From Methylocaldum szegediense (GTDB lineage Bacteria > Pseudomonadota > Gammaproteobacteria > Methylococcales > Methylococcaceae): a stretch of DNA of 64,000 nt. Shown piece by piece: positions 1 through 8,975 of this stretch; the first letter of the stretch is position 1, and every line of letters starts with the position of its first letter. The translations under genes were made by a program, and so were the position numbers. Below the pieces are notes generated by a model that was given only the letters and a program-made list of their open reading frames with translations, was not told the origin of the DNA and made no database searches. The stretch covers positions 1,488,001 through 1,552,000 of the forward strand of contig NZ_OX458333.1 of the NCBI RefSeq assembly GCF_949769195.1. Reading direction: 5' to 3'.

Positions 1-1382
1 TCCAGTCGTTGCATGAGATTCGAGAAGAGCTTTTCAAGGTTGCGAGCGACCTCGCTGGTCTCGCTATCAATTTCGATCAGCTCGATAAAACGAGAGTTTC
101 TGAGCGTCTCGCTCGGACGGCCCAAGATTTGGGTGGTCAGTTCGTTGACTGTTCGAATTCGGCCATCGCGCGATTGAGTCAGGATCAATACCTGCGCGTT
201 GTCCAGCAAACCTTGAATGAAATCTCGTTCGGCGGCGAGCGTGTTCTGATGTTCTTCGATCTGATGCGCCAGCCGGATGGACGTGGCGTAGAGAATGTCG
301 ATTTCGTCTTTCCATTCAACCAGGCGGGAGAGCGTTTTCAGACGCTCGTTGACCCTGTCATAGTTGCCGTGAGCTAGTAACGGCAATGTCGCCGCAAGAT
401 GCTGAATGCGCCGGAGCGGTGCATGCAGCAACACCAGCAAAAGTACTTCTGCGATGCAGAGAGATATTGCAACAATGAGCAAGGCGTCGCGATTCGCCTG
501 GTCCAGAGCTGCCGCAGAAGCGCTTGCGTCGACGATAAACAGAAGATGACCGGTTTCTCCGCTTTCCAGAATATCGTCCAGCGGCGAGCTGTAAACTGTG
601 AATCGTTTTTCCTTCCATTCCAGCCAGCTATCGGCCGGAAGCGCTTCCGGGCCAGGATAGCGCTTCGAGAGATGGCGCAAGAAAGGCTCCAGCTCTTGCT
701 GATTGGATAGCGCCGCAATGCGTAACCCCCAGTCTTCCAAGACCTTTTCACCGTTTTCCTGAGAGGTCACGAGGATCGCGACCGCGGTCCCGGCGCCGGC
801 CGAGAAATCGAGCACCAGATCGGTAATCATCTGGCTCAGGGATAGGACGCCAACATTCCGTCCCTTGGAAAGCAACGGAACGAACGCGTGAAGGCTACAC
901 CCCGGCTGACAAGTCAGGATCGTCAACGGCTGCTCCGTCTCGATAACCTGATTCAAGACCTTGTGCAGACGCTCTTGCGGGACTGGAGTCGCCATTGACG
1001 AGGACCACGTCAAGACCGAATTGCTTCCGGCGTCGAGCAGCTCGATCCGCTCGACGTCCAGTTCGTACCTTACCGTGGAAAAAAATCCGTGCAAACGAGC
1101 AGCGCTTTGATTCTCGCGCGGTGCGGTAATAAACAGGTCCAATTTACCGAGGGACGCGAGCACGACACCTAGGCGTTGCAAGCGGTCGGCGGAGCGTTTT
1201 ATAAGGTCTCTGAATTCAACCCGAAGCGCAGCGTTCCGAACGGCTTGTTGGTCCTTGAACTGCGTTCGCAGATTCCAGTGATTCAGCGCCCCGAAAGTGA
1301 CACCGAGTGTCAGTAAGAGCAGGCTTAAGAATACAAACCCTTTTCGGCGCAGTGTCCAAAAACGGCTTGCGTCATTCCTCAT
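1..1382 (-). CDS. Membrane sensor with periplasmic Cache-like domain and PAS domain (partial, runs off left edge)
   Basis: The minus strand is open from an ATG at 1382 to the window edge (460 codons, no stop). Residues about 11-25 are a first membrane helix. A periplasmic region of about 280 residues follows, with features of a double-Cache-type sensory domain (segment FVPLLSKGRNVGVLSLSQM). A second helix lies near residues 305-325, followed by a short HAMP-like linker, a coiled coil and the start of a PAS domain (ERDFIQGLLDNAQVLIL, then DGRIRTVNE). The output domain is outside the window, so it could be a histidine kinase, a diguanylate cyclase or a phosphodiesterase. The start is 23 bp after the stop of the barrel gene, which suggests one operon with it and the periplasmic binding protein. 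I am sure of the reading frame and the sensor architecture, not of the output. Confidence 0.8.
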   Translation of the reverse strand, partial: MRNDASRFWTLRRKGFVFLSLLLLTLGVTFGALNHWNLRTQFKDQQAVRNAALRVEFRDLIKRSADRLQRLGVVLASLGKLDLFITAPRENQSAARLHGFFSTVRYELDVERIELLDAGSNSVLTWSSSMATPVPQERLHKVLNQVIETEQPLTILTCQPGCSLHAFVPLLSKGRNVGVLSLSQMITDLVLDFSAGAGTAVAILVTSQENGEKVLEDWGLRIAALSNQQELEPFLRHLSKRYPGPEALPADSWLEWKEKRFTVYSSPLDDILESGETGHLLFIVDASASAAALDQANRDALLIVAISLCIAEVLLLVLLHAPLRRIQHLAATLPLLAHGNYDRVNERLKTLSRLVEWKDEIDILYATSIRLAHQIEEHQNTLAAERDFIQGLLDNAQVLILTQSRDGRIRTVNELTTQILGRPSETLRNSRFIELIEIDSETSEVARNLEKLFSNLMQRL

Positions 1383-1405
1383 TGACCATAAATCCAAAAA
1401 TGGCT

Positions 1406-2662
1406 TTAGAAACGGAACGAGACCATCACTGAAAAAAGATCCCAGTGCGGATCGCCGCCGCCTGTCAGCAATTCGGAATTGTCGTGCGGAGAAAGCCAGG
1501 CCGTGCCGTCGACGTTGTGATATTCCGCTGCAATCAGCCAGTTCGGCAGGAACTCCCAGCGGAGTCCCACGGCAAGATCGCGCGCGTAAAAGCGGTGACG
1601 TGCCTGACCGGTCTGCCTGGCCAAGGAACGTCCGCTACGGTCGTCGCGATCGGCATGAAAAACGTCGTAACGAAGCACGGCCGACCAATCCTCGCTCAAT
1701 CTGTACTCTCCTTGGACATAAAACCCCTCCGAAGTGCCTTCCATAGGCACGGGTAGGAAACCGCTACGCCGTTGGTGCACCCAGCCGTATTCAGCAGTCA
1801 GCGACCAGTCTTCTGCATTATATTGTAGAGAAAACAATGGATATAAAGCCTGGATTTTGCCAGACGGAACCGCACTCGACCTTGACCTGAAATCCCGGTC
1901 CAAGTCAACCACACTGAACATGGCACGCGCTCGGCCGCCCATCCATTCGTAAACCGCCCGTCCGAGAAACAACGGGCGCCCTGTCATTCTACCCGGCGCG
2001 TCCAGCATGCCCGTCAGGAAATCCGCGGCATCGCCGGTATCGTCCTGTGGTTCCGCCACTAGGAACTCCAGATTGAATCGGTGTTTACCCCAATTATAGC
2101 GGCTGTACAAAAGCCCTCCGTCGGCCGCGATCATTGCCTGTCGCAGCCCAAGTGTATCGAAATAAATCGACTGGGGAAGAATTACCGAAGGCCGGGTCCA
2201 GACCACGTCCCGCGTGTCGTTGTAAAGTCCGAAAGGTATCTTGACTCGCCCGGCCCGCACACCCACTGTCAAGGCTGACTCGAGAAACGTGCCATTGTAG
2301 TCCACTTGGGCAAAATCAAGTCGAAGGTCTTCGCGGTCTGACCCCCCAGTATTTCGATAAAGCCCCTGTGCGGAGAGCAATAGATTTGGTAGCGGCCGCA
2401 CCGAGCCGTTGATTCCCACCTCAGTAAAATCCAGACTGCCGCCGCGGCTCGCGCCGAATACCTGATTGCTGGTCGTGTAGGTAAACCCTTGGCTGGCGAA
2501 ACCGTGCAACTGCCAATCGACGCCCCCGAGGTCCAGTGCCTTTGCTTCGAAAGATACAACCAAGCACGCGGCGACTGCCGCCCAATGCGGGATCGTTCGG
2601 CGGCCCATATTCCCCTTGGCCGGCATCATCCTCAGACTCAGAAACCCCCTATTTATCAACAT
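1406..2662 (-). CDS. Outer-membrane porin-like beta-barrel protein
   Basis: About 418 residues with a signal peptide (AAVAACLVVSFEAKA, cleavage before LDLGG). Alternating strand patterns with aromatic residues follow, and the C-terminus VMVSFRF ends in phenylalanine as barrel proteins do. Regions such as LHGFASQGFTYTTSN and RVKIPFGLYNDTR resemble uncharacterised porin-like proteins encoded next to periplasmic binding protein and sensor genes. The frame is open to 2725, but starts at 2662 (MLINRG, overlapping the upstream stop by 14 bp), 2629 or 2608 fit the signal peptide better. It is the middle gene of a three-gene minus-strand operon. The substrate is unknown. Confidence 0.75.
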   Translation of the reverse strand: MLINRGFLSLRMMPAKGNMGRRTIPHWAAVAACLVVSFEAKALDLGGVDWQLHGFASQGFTYTTSNQVFGASRGGSLDFTEVGINGSVRPLPNLLLSAQGLYRNTGGSDREDLRLDFAQVDYNGTFLESALTVGVRAGRVKIPFGLYNDTRDVVWTRPSVILPQSIYFDTLGLRQAMIAADGGLLYSRYNWGKHRFNLEFLVAEPQDDTGDAADFLTGMLDAPGRMTGRPLFLGRAVYEWMGGRARAMFSVVDLDRDFRSRSSAVPSGKIQALYPLFSLQYNAEDWSLTAEYGWVHQRRSGFLPVPMEGTSEGFYVQGEYRLSEDWSAVLRYDVFHADRDDRSGRSLARQTGQARHRFYARDLAVGLRWEFLPNWLIAAEYHNVDGTAWLSPHDNSELLTGGGDPHWDLFSVMVSFRF

Positions 2663-3089
2663 ATCCAATACCTCCAGGCGTCGCCCGAACCCGCTCGCGC
2701 ATTTCTCCGACAGTCTCGACCACATGAGGGACTAAACCGGTTCCCGAGAAAATCAACCGGTCCCAGGCGGCGCGGAGTTGAAAGGGGTAAACCCCCAAAA
2801 CCTCTTTTGCAAAACGAACGTGCAACGGATGTTTATCCGGAAGCACGAAAACACGAATTGGCGTGCCATCGGGCCAGCTTGTCAGCCGCATGAAGAAAAT
2901 TTCGCGTAAAGTGTCAGCGGAGAGTGAATCGGCTCGCCCATCCCCTGCGTAGGTATAAACTCTAGGAACGGGTTCGTCCGCCATGACCGATTTGGTGGGA
3001 CACGCGACGGTAAGCGCAAGGAATACTAGAAAGCCGGCCCACCAGCACCAGGCTAATCTGTGCGAACCATTGGTGGATTCCGACGTCAT
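2649..3089 (-). CDS. Short periplasmic phosphate-binding-like (PBP-like) protein
   Basis: This 146-residue protein has an N-terminal signal segment (WWAGFLVFLALTVACPTKSVMA). The mature part is a single PBP-like lobe. Motifs such as LREIFFMRLTSWPDGTPI and the end TPGGIGYVDK are typical of the short PstS-like proteins (PBP-like fold, PF12849 type) that lack the second lobe of true PstS. It begins the operon with the barrel gene (14 bp overlap) and the membrane sensor. In similar clusters such a protein is thought to present a ligand to the sensor; that role is inference here. An intrinsic terminator lies 40 bp upstream in the same orientation. Confidence 0.75.
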   Translation of the reverse strand: MTSESTNGSHRLAWCWWAGFLVFLALTVACPTKSVMADEPVPRVYTYAGDGRADSLSADTLREIFFMRLTSWPDGTPIRVFVLPDKHPLHVRFAKEVLGVYPFQLRAAWDRLIFSGTGLVPHVVETVGEMRERVRATPGGIGYVDK

Positions 3090-3128
3090 CCTCGAGCAAG
3101 CCCCTATTGTTTTTTAGTTCTATTTCTG

Positions 3129-3152
3129 AAAAAAACCCGGAGATGTTCCGGG
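3129..3152 (-). terminator. Intrinsic terminator just upstream of the PBP-barrel-sensor operon
   Basis: Read on the minus strand, CCCGGA pairs with TCCGGG around a 5-nt loop and is followed directly by seven T residues. It lies only 40 bp before the start at 3089 and has the same orientation as the operon. It could end an unrecognised leftward transcript, or act as an attenuator in the operon leader. Confidence 0.7.
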
Positions 3153-4219
3153 CTGTTTAAATTTAGCAGAGCGCTGCCGTTCTGTTTTGTATCAGGCGGG
3201 CCTGAACAACCGGCGCACGGCATACCGCGCGTCCAAATCCGGACATGAAGAACCCTTAACGGCGGGTCAAACGACCAAAAGAGCATTTATGCGCCGAACA
3301 ACACACCCGCCGCCCAAAAAACCGATAATCCGTGGAACGACGGATTATCGGTTTGATCATCCATGGCTTTTGTCAGAATACGTCGAGACCAGAAAAGATC
3401 GAGCCATGGCCGGCCGTTTGAAGAACCGGGGTTTCAGGGTGCTTCTTGGTACATACCTGCTCGTTTCGATTTGGCTCCATACACTACTCGATGTGATCCC
3501 CCGATCAACTTGCGAACTGTCCGTGAAGCATCACCTCTTCACCCGCGCGCAAGCGCTCGAATGTGGCCTTTTTTATCGGGATCGATGTGCAGTGTCAAAC
3601 ATGTGGTTCGTTTTTCACGGATAACCGTACCGAAATATCATGTCAAGAATTTTAGGAAGTTCTGATTAAGTTCTTCGCTATTCAGGACCAATGGTAAAAC
3701 ATTGATTCCATTTGTAGTGATCCTTTCAACTCAGCTCAGGGCGGGCCCGTCGACGGGCTCACGCCGGGCTTGTCGAATGCTGAACGGAACCCATTTGCTC
3801 ATCGCTTCATTAATTAATTAACGTTCAACCAAATAAATACCCGGGTGCCGCACATACCATGGACGCAAACAGGACCACTCGATTCCGCGCTTGCAGATCA
3901 CTCGAGGAGGATCTGAAGGGTAAAAGGACCGAGCTCGCGCCATCTGGAAAGTGGCTTTGAAGCAAGCGTATTAGGCGCGGTCGATCTCGAGTGGGTGATT
4001 GTCGTCGGTTGCGCGGTTTGCGGCAGCAAAGTGACTGTGTCTTGCGTCTGTCGCGCCCCGTTCTCGAACGTGATTCCGATGGGCCTCTCCATTACTCGAT
4101 GTCCATTGGCTTCCCTAGATTTGCTCTGCGGCTTGCTATCCTAAGTTTCCGGAACCGAAATCGAACCAGCTCTACGTCTGGTCGCTCGAACAGTTAAGCA
4201 AATCCACGCGACGGTAATC
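3153..4219. other. Intergenic stretch without a recognisable gene
   Basis: No frame here shows a recognisable protein family. The stretch holds a perfect 15-bp inverted repeat (3319-3354), a short GC-rich patch near 3730-3790 resembling degenerate repeats elsewhere in the window, and the presumed promoter region of yccF. The leftward terminator at 3129-3152 leaves room for a small RNA gene or an operon leader in its left part. Confidence 0.5.
3319..3354. repeat. Perfect 15-bp inverted repeat (hairpin, 6-nt loop)
   Basis: AAACCGATAATCCGT (3319-3333) is matched exactly by its reverse complement at 3340-3354, with loop GGAACG. A-rich sequence on the left and T-rich sequence on the right resemble a bidirectional terminator, but no adjacent gene ends here. 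A regulator site or a mobile palindrome is also possible. Confidence 0.7.
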
Positions 4220-4600
4220 ATGAGCTTACTCGGTAATATCCTTTGGCTGATCTTCGGTGGCCTGGTCACCGGTCTGGGCTATATTGTGGGCGGCATCGGC
4301 CTGTGCCTTACCGTGATCGGGATACCCTTCGGCCTACAATCTATCAAACTCGGGCTTGCCATTTTTACTCCGTTCGGAAAAGAGGTGGTGGAACTCGGCG
4401 AAGCGAACAGCCCTTTGCGAATCATCTTCAACGTGATTTGGCTGCTGCTTTTCGGCTGGGAGATCGCTCTGGCTCATCTGACCAGTGCGGCTCTGTTGGC
4501 AATCACGATCATCGGCATTCCCTTCGCCTTGCAGCATATCAAGCTCATTCCCTTGTCGCTGTTCCCGTTCGGCCGTGCGTTTCGGCCGATTCGATCCTAA
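4220..4600 (+). CDS. yccF: YccF family inner membrane protein
   Basis: This 126-residue hydrophobic protein is an internal duplication typical of the YccF (DUF307) family. Two similar units each carry a helix followed by a near-identical IGIPF motif (VIGIPFGLQSIKLGL near residues 33-47 and IIGIPFALQHIKLIPLSLFPFG near the C-terminus). Length and layout match YccF. It is predicted to lie in the cytoplasmic membrane; its function is unknown. It stands alone, with about 1.1 kb of non-coding DNA before it and about 380 bp after it. Confidence 0.9.
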   Translation: MSLLGNILWLIFGGLVTGLGYIVGGIGLCLTVIGIPFGLQSIKLGLAIFTPFGKEVVELGEANSPLRIIFNVIWLLLFGWEIALAHLTSAALLAITIIGIPFALQHIKLIPLSLFPFGRAFRPIRS

Positions 4601-4980
4601 GCCGCGTGACAACCCCCGAATCTAAGAGGGCTTTCCGAAGCGTGGGTTCGTCGAAAGCAGCGCCGGGGGATATCGGGTTGGTGGCGGCGATTATCGGCAA
4701 GGGTGGATTTATCCTCTTGATTTCCGCCTTGCCGACGGCACGCGCTGTGGACCTTCGTATAAAAAGCACCGTATCTCGATAAGACGACGCCGTCGAAGCG
4801 AACGACCGCTTTAGGTTGGAAAGGCTAATTCGGTATTTACATGTACGCAGCGAGCCTCCGGATCACGCGGCATTGACGGCGGGCATCGTCGGACGAGTTG
4901 CCCTAGGAACGCAATCCGAGCGTGAGTGACGATTCGATAAGACTCGGCCGAACGATGCTGCCGCCCCAACTGGCTATCGA
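4601..4980. other. Intergenic stretch, nothing recognised
   Basis: The 380 bp between the convergent yccF and slp genes hold short frames only, with no family resemblance, strong hairpin or repeat that I could see. Confidence 0.5.
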
Positions 4981-5601
4981 TTACCGAGGTGGCAGATATG
5001 GCCAATAGGGCTGATGGTAATAGGGGTAACCGTAGCCGTACCCTCGCCACCCGCGAAGATTCGGACTATAAGGTGGGACGTAGACGTCGGGGGTCTTCCA
5101 GCGCATCGGCCAGACGTGGATTTGGGCACAGTCGACCACCGGGTAGCGGACCGCAGGATAGACGTAGTGGAAGCGACCCAGAGGCCGGAGTTCCGCTTCA
5201 CGGACAACCTCCCCCTGAATCTCTCCGGCAACGGTGATCGGACGGCCACGGAAATAATCCGCGGGATCGAGTACGCTCGTGCACCGGACCAGAAAACGGC
5301 TTTGCGACCGTTCGAAACTCGCCTCGGGACGGTCGTCGGAATCCAACGGTTTTTGCCAAATTTCGATTTCCGCGACCTCCGGCTGAAACGTGGCGCGAGC
5401 CACCTCCCCTCCTAAAATGACCTTCTGCCCTGTGAATGCCCCGGGGTCGGCAGCGATCTCCGCAAAGGACGGCTGGTCAGCAGCGCCCTGGCGCCAGGAT
5501 TCGCCGACGGGACTGTGAGCACAACTGGCCAACACGAGAAGCATTCCAAGCCATCCGCAATACTCCACGTAGCGACACCACGACGTCCAAGAGTTCAACA
5601 T
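4981..5601 (-). CDS. slp: Slp family outer-membrane lipoprotein
   Basis: About 206 residues. A short basic N-terminus leads into a hydrophobic stretch ending in the lipobox LVLASC, so the protein is predicted to be lipid-modified and sorted to the outer membrane. The mature part matches Slp proteins: FAEIAADPGAFTGQKVILGG near the start, then VAEIEIWQKPLDSDDRPE and FRGRPITVAGEI. The C-terminus is a Gly/Tyr/Pro-rich tail (YGYGYPYYHQPYWPYLPPR). Slp is linked to starvation and acid stress in enterobacteria; the molecular role is unclear. The frame is open to 5637, but MLNSWTS at 5601 gives a more usual lipoprotein signal. It diverges from the DUF1624 gene. Confidence 0.85.
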   Translation of the reverse strand: MLNSWTSWCRYVEYCGWLGMLLVLASCAHSPVGESWRQGAADQPSFAEIAADPGAFTGQKVILGGEVARATFQPEVAEIEIWQKPLDSDDRPEASFERSQSRFLVRCTSVLDPADYFRGRPITVAGEIQGEVVREAELRPLGRFHYVYPAVRYPVVDCAQIHVWPMRWKTPDVYVPPYSPNLRGWRGYGYGYPYYHQPYWPYLPPR

Positions 5602-5879
5602 CCCTCGCCCCGTCGGAAAAATCGAACGAATACTCATGGCAGTGCCTCGCAGTCCGCGTCCCTTATCGGCTTAGATGTGCGGACCGAACTTGTGGTTCGC
5701 GCCGGTTGCCGAAATGGACTTTCTGCCGCCGGAAAGGGGCGATGGGTGGCAATGTACCGAAATCCAAGGGGTGGAGATTTACCGGGACTTCGATCCATGC
5801 TCGAATGAGAGTGGCCGAAGGCGATCCTAAGAACGGGACTGCCTACCACACTAAATGTTTCGTTGAGAATGAACGAGTC

Positions 5880-7079
5880 ATGCGATACGCGGCGCTAGCC
5901 ACGCCAGTCAGCGCTGTAAATGAGGGCGTTTTGGAAAGTCACCGCCTTATCTCCGTCGATCTGGTTCGGGGTTGGGTTATGATCCTCATGGCCCTGGACC
6001 ACGTGCGCTGGTTCTTCAGCGACGCGACTTTTAGCCCGACTGACCTGGAGCACACCAGCGCCGCCCTGTTTTTTACGCGTTGGGTGACCCATTTTTGTGC
6101 CCCGGCTTTTATTTTCCTGGCCGGCGCGAGCGCCTTCCTTTCCACCGCACGCGGCACGAGCCGCCCGGTACTGGCGCGGTATTTGCTCACGCGCGGTTTG
6201 TGGCTGGTTCTGCTCGAGATAACCGCGGTGCACCTGGCCTGGTCATTCAGTTTCGACATCAAAGAAATCTATCTGGGCGTGCTCTGGGCTATCGGCTGGT
6301 CCATGGTCGCTTTATCCGGGCTGATCTACCTGCCTCGCCCTGTCCTCGCGGCACTGGGCCTTGCGATGATCGCGACACACAATCTTGCCGACGGCATCGG
6401 CCTGGATCGCTTCACCAACGGTGACGGCTCCTTGAGCACAATCGGCTGGCTGGTGAGCGTTTTGCACATCCCCCACCGGCCGATCTCCTATCCTCTAATT
6501 CCCTGGGTAGGGGTGATGATGGTGGGCTACGCGTTCGGACCGATCTTGCAGATGCAGAGAAAATCGGCATTTCGGGTAATGACGGCCACGGGCTTCGCCT
6601 TGCTCGGTGCTTTCCTCGTCTTGCGAGCGAGCAATGTCTACGGTGATCCAGTGCCCTGGTCGGCGCAGCCGAGCCCCCTGTTCTCGGTGCTATCTTTTCT
6701 CAATACCCGGAAATACCCGCCCTCGCTGCTCTATCTGCTGATGACCCTTGGACCCACCCTGCTCCTCCTGGCCTGGTGCCCTCGAAACCCCGGCCCGATC
6801 TCCCGATGTCTAGTGACGTTCGGGCGGGTTCCACTGTTCTTCTATCTTGTCCACCTCTATCTCATCCACGGACTGGTTCTCGCCGTGGCCTATGTGCAAG
6901 GCCAAGACGTCACTGCCTACCTAACTTCATTCAGCGACTTTCCAGAGGGCTGGGGTTTCAGTCTTCCCGTCGTCTACGGCTGTTGGTTAGGGGTCGTGCT
7001 GTTGCTGTATCCGCTATGCCGTGCCTTTGCCCGATTCAAGGCCCGGCATCATGGCCGCTGGTGGACGGGATATATCTGA
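5880..7079 (+). CDS. DUF1624 / HGSNAT-like multipass membrane acyltransferase homologue
   Basis: From the ATG at 5880 the protein has about 399 residues and roughly ten membrane helices. The N-terminal signature RLISVDLVRGWVMILMALDH, with the conserved Asp and Arg in the first helix, then HFCAPAFIFLAGASAFL, is characteristic of the DUF1624 family, related to heparan-alpha-glucosaminide N-acetyltransferase. These proteins are thought to move acyl groups across the cytoplasmic membrane; the substrate here is unknown. The frame extends upstream to 5436, but that part looks non-coding and overlaps slp. It converges with norR across 137 bp. Confidence 0.85.
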   Translation: MRYAALATPVSAVNEGVLESHRLISVDLVRGWVMILMALDHVRWFFSDATFSPTDLEHTSAALFFTRWVTHFCAPAFIFLAGASAFLSTARGTSRPVLARYLLTRGLWLVLLEITAVHLAWSFSFDIKEIYLGVLWAIGWSMVALSGLIYLPRPVLAALGLAMIATHNLADGIGLDRFTNGDGSLSTIGWLVSVLHIPHRPISYPLIPWVGVMMVGYAFGPILQMQRKSAFRVMTATGFALLGAFLVLRASNVYGDPVPWSAQPSPLFSVLSFLNTRKYPPSLLYLLMTLGPTLLLLAWCPRNPGPISRCLVTFGRVPLFFYLVHLYLIHGLVLAVAYVQGQDVTAYLTSFSDFPEGWGFSLPVVYGCWLGVVLLLYPLCRAFARFKARHHGRWWTGYI

Positions 7080-7081
7080 GC

Positions 7082-7105
7082 TCCGTGGAGCGCCCGCCCC
7101 ACGGA
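7082..7105. terminator. Hairpin between convergent DUF1624 and norR genes
   Basis: TCCGTGG pairs with CCACGGA around a 10-nt loop, 3 bp after the DUF1624 stop. No T-run follows, so factor-independent termination is uncertain; the position between converging genes is the main support. Confidence 0.35.
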
Positions 7106-7216
7106 TCGCGCTCACCACGGCCTACGCAAGTCATTTGCCCGAGAGGAGTAAATCACGGTCGATTCGGGATATCTCTCTAGAGAACTCCTCCGGTTGCTTG
7201 CGTCGAGTGGAGCGGC

Positions 7217-8761
7217 CTATCTGATTCCAAGGCGCTTCGCGAGACGGTACAGATTGCTGCGGTCAAGCCCGAGGCGTCGCGCGGCTTCCGACCAGTTATG
7301 AGAGGAGCGATCCAAAGCGGCACGTATCTCCTGCCGCTGAAGATCCGCCACGGCTTCCGCCAGCGTTCGCGGCTTGCTGTCGTTCGGTTCGTCCTCGAAC
7401 GCCCGCTTCGACGCCGAAACGCCCCCGATCGCTAAGTCTTCAACCTGGAGCATCACCGAACTCCCCCGGCTCGAGGCGCGCAATGCCGCCCGGAGGATCA
7501 CATGCTCGAGCTCGCGTACGTTTCCAGGCCAGCTATAGCGTTTCAGTGCCTCGACAGCCGAAGACGCCAACTGCGCTCGAACGAGGCCTAGGCGCACCCG
7601 CGCCTGATCCAGAAAATGACCGGCCAACAGCGGAATATCCTCGATCCGTTCCCGCAGCGGCGGTATATGCAAGGGATAGATACTCAGCCTATGGTAAAGA
7701 TCGGCTCGGAATCGGCCGGCTTTCACTTCTTCGGCGAGCTGACGATTGGTCGCCGCAATGACGCGGACATCGGCCCGATGATTCTTGTCCGATCCCAGGC
7801 GCTGGATCTCCCCGAACTGTAACGCCCGCAGCAATTTCGCCTGTACCGAGAGGGGCAGTTCGCCGATTTCATCCAAGAACAAAGTACCGCCGTCCGCAAG
7901 TTCGAATTTGCCGGACCGATCGGTGTTCGCGCCGCTGAAAGCGCCGCGCACATGTCCGAACAGCTCGCTTTCGGCCAGCGTCTCCGGAAGAGCGGCGCAA
8001 TTGACGTGGACCAACGGCTGATCGGCACGCCGGGAGCGCGCGTGGATCGTGCGGGCGACCACCTCTTTGCCGACGCCGGTTTCACCGGTCACAAGAACGG
8101 TCAAGTCGGACGGTGCGACGATATCGATCTCTCGACACAGGTTCTGCATGGCGGGGCTTTCGCCCAACATGCTACCGCCGCGCAGCAGGGCTTCCCGCAC
8201 GAGTTCCCGGGCCACCAGCCCGCGATGATTCGCTAGGGCTTCCAGAGCGTCGATGAAAGTTTCGTAGCGCATCGCCACTGCGGCGATAGAAGCGAAGATT
8301 GCGAAGACCCGGTCTTCGATCCCGTCGAAGGCACCGGGTGCCAGGGAGTCGACGGTCAGGACACCGAATAAATCGTCTTCCGAATAAAGGGTGCAGCCAA
8401 TGCAGGAGTGGACCCGTAAACGGCCTCTGGAATCATTGAGCAGCAGGCCGTCAAAAGGGTCCGGTCTGGGATCGTCGGCCGAAAAGCGGACCGGCTTCCG
8501 GGAGGCCAGCGCCGCAGCCAGGCGCGGATGTTCGTCCGGTCTAAACTGCTGGCCCATGACTTCGGCTTTGAGGCCTTGCGATGCGATCGGCACCAGAACA
8601 TCTCCTCGACAGCGCAACAAGGCACAGGCATCGTTTCCGACCACCCGGCTAAGCGAGGCGAGCAACCGCGTGTACCTTTCTCGTGACGGTAGGCACGCCG
8701 TCAAATCCAGGACAGTATCCAGCAGAACGTTTTGTGAATCGGCAAACGTATCGTTCAACAT
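7217..8761 (-). CDS. norR: NorR nitric-oxide-responsive sigma-54 activator
   Basis: This 514-residue protein has the NorR layout. A GAF domain occupies about residues 15-175, then a sigma-54 AAA+ domain (Walker A GETGVGKE, surface loop GAFSGA, Walker B TLFLDEIGE), then a Fis-type helix-turn-helix at the C-terminus (WSEAARRLGLDRSNLYRLAKR). The residues proposed to hold the NO-sensing iron in E. coli NorR are conserved: Asp101 and Asp104 (PDPFDGL), Cys120 (VHSCIG), Asp138 (LTVDSL) and an Arg at position 80. The sigma-54 contact loop is GAFSGA instead of the usual GAFTGA. NorR frees its AAA+ domain when NO binds and activates sigma-54 promoters. It diverges from the efflux/cytochrome bd cluster, its likely target. 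Confidence 0.93.
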   Translation of the reverse strand: MLNDTFADSQNVLLDTVLDLTACLPSRERYTRLLASLSRVVGNDACALLRCRGDVLVPIASQGLKAEVMGQQFRPDEHPRLAAALASRKPVRFSADDPRPDPFDGLLLNDSRGRLRVHSCIGCTLYSEDDLFGVLTVDSLAPGAFDGIEDRVFAIFASIAAVAMRYETFIDALEALANHRGLVARELVREALLRGGSMLGESPAMQNLCREIDIVAPSDLTVLVTGETGVGKEVVARTIHARSRRADQPLVHVNCAALPETLAESELFGHVRGAFSGANTDRSGKFELADGGTLFLDEIGELPLSVQAKLLRALQFGEIQRLGSDKNHRADVRVIAATNRQLAEEVKAGRFRADLYHRLSIYPLHIPPLRERIEDIPLLAGHFLDQARVRLGLVRAQLASSAVEALKRYSWPGNVRELEHVILRAALRASSRGSSVMLQVEDLAIGGVSASKRAFEDEPNDSKPRTLAEAVADLQRQEIRAALDRSSHNWSEAARRLGLDRSNLYRLAKRLGIR

Positions 8762-8766
8762 GATGC

Positions 8767-8885
8767 TGTTGTCAATTGCATCACCCTCTGTAGCGAGCTG
8801 ACAACACTAGGTCAGTGAGCACAGTGTGTCAATTAGGCTTTCTATTTTCCGATCTTAGCTCACGTATACCGAAACAATGTTGTCA
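8767..8885. promoter_or_regulatory. Candidate NorR enhancer sites
   Basis: Three copies of an 8-bp word lie upstream of norR: TGTTGTCA at 8767-8774, its inverse TGACAACA at 8799-8806, and TGTTGTCA again at 8878-8885. A weaker TGTGTCAATT lies near 8826. Several clustered sites at about 75-200 bp from a sigma-54 promoter is the arrangement expected for an enhancer-binding activator. The match to published NorR sites was not verified, and the GT-N7-AC core is not clearly present. Confidence 0.5.
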
Positions 8886-8959
8886 AAATGCCTCACCTCG
8901 GTATTCGACGCTCATCATGCACCCAAAAATTTCCCACCGATTTTCAATAGTTTATGAAT

Positions 8960-8975
8960 CGGCATCGATCCTGCG
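8960..8975 (+). promoter_or_regulatory. Candidate sigma-54 promoter for the efflux/cytochrome bd cluster
   Basis: The sequence cGGCATCGATCCTGCg keeps the essential GG and GC doublets separated by exactly 10 bp, and matches GGCA at -24 and TGC at -12. It sits downstream of the TGTTGTCA cluster and faces the outer-membrane factor gene, with a leader of about 290 nt. The match is partial, so this is a candidate only. Confidence 0.45.

Noticed and set aside
3121-3300. 6S, SRP or tmRNA-type RNA before the PBP operon
   Set aside because: Hairpin and T-run are present, but no known conserved RNA motif could be recognised.
3187-3665. Plus-strand frames in the large spacer before yccF
   Set aside because: They run through a perfect hairpin and low-complexity DNA and match no family.
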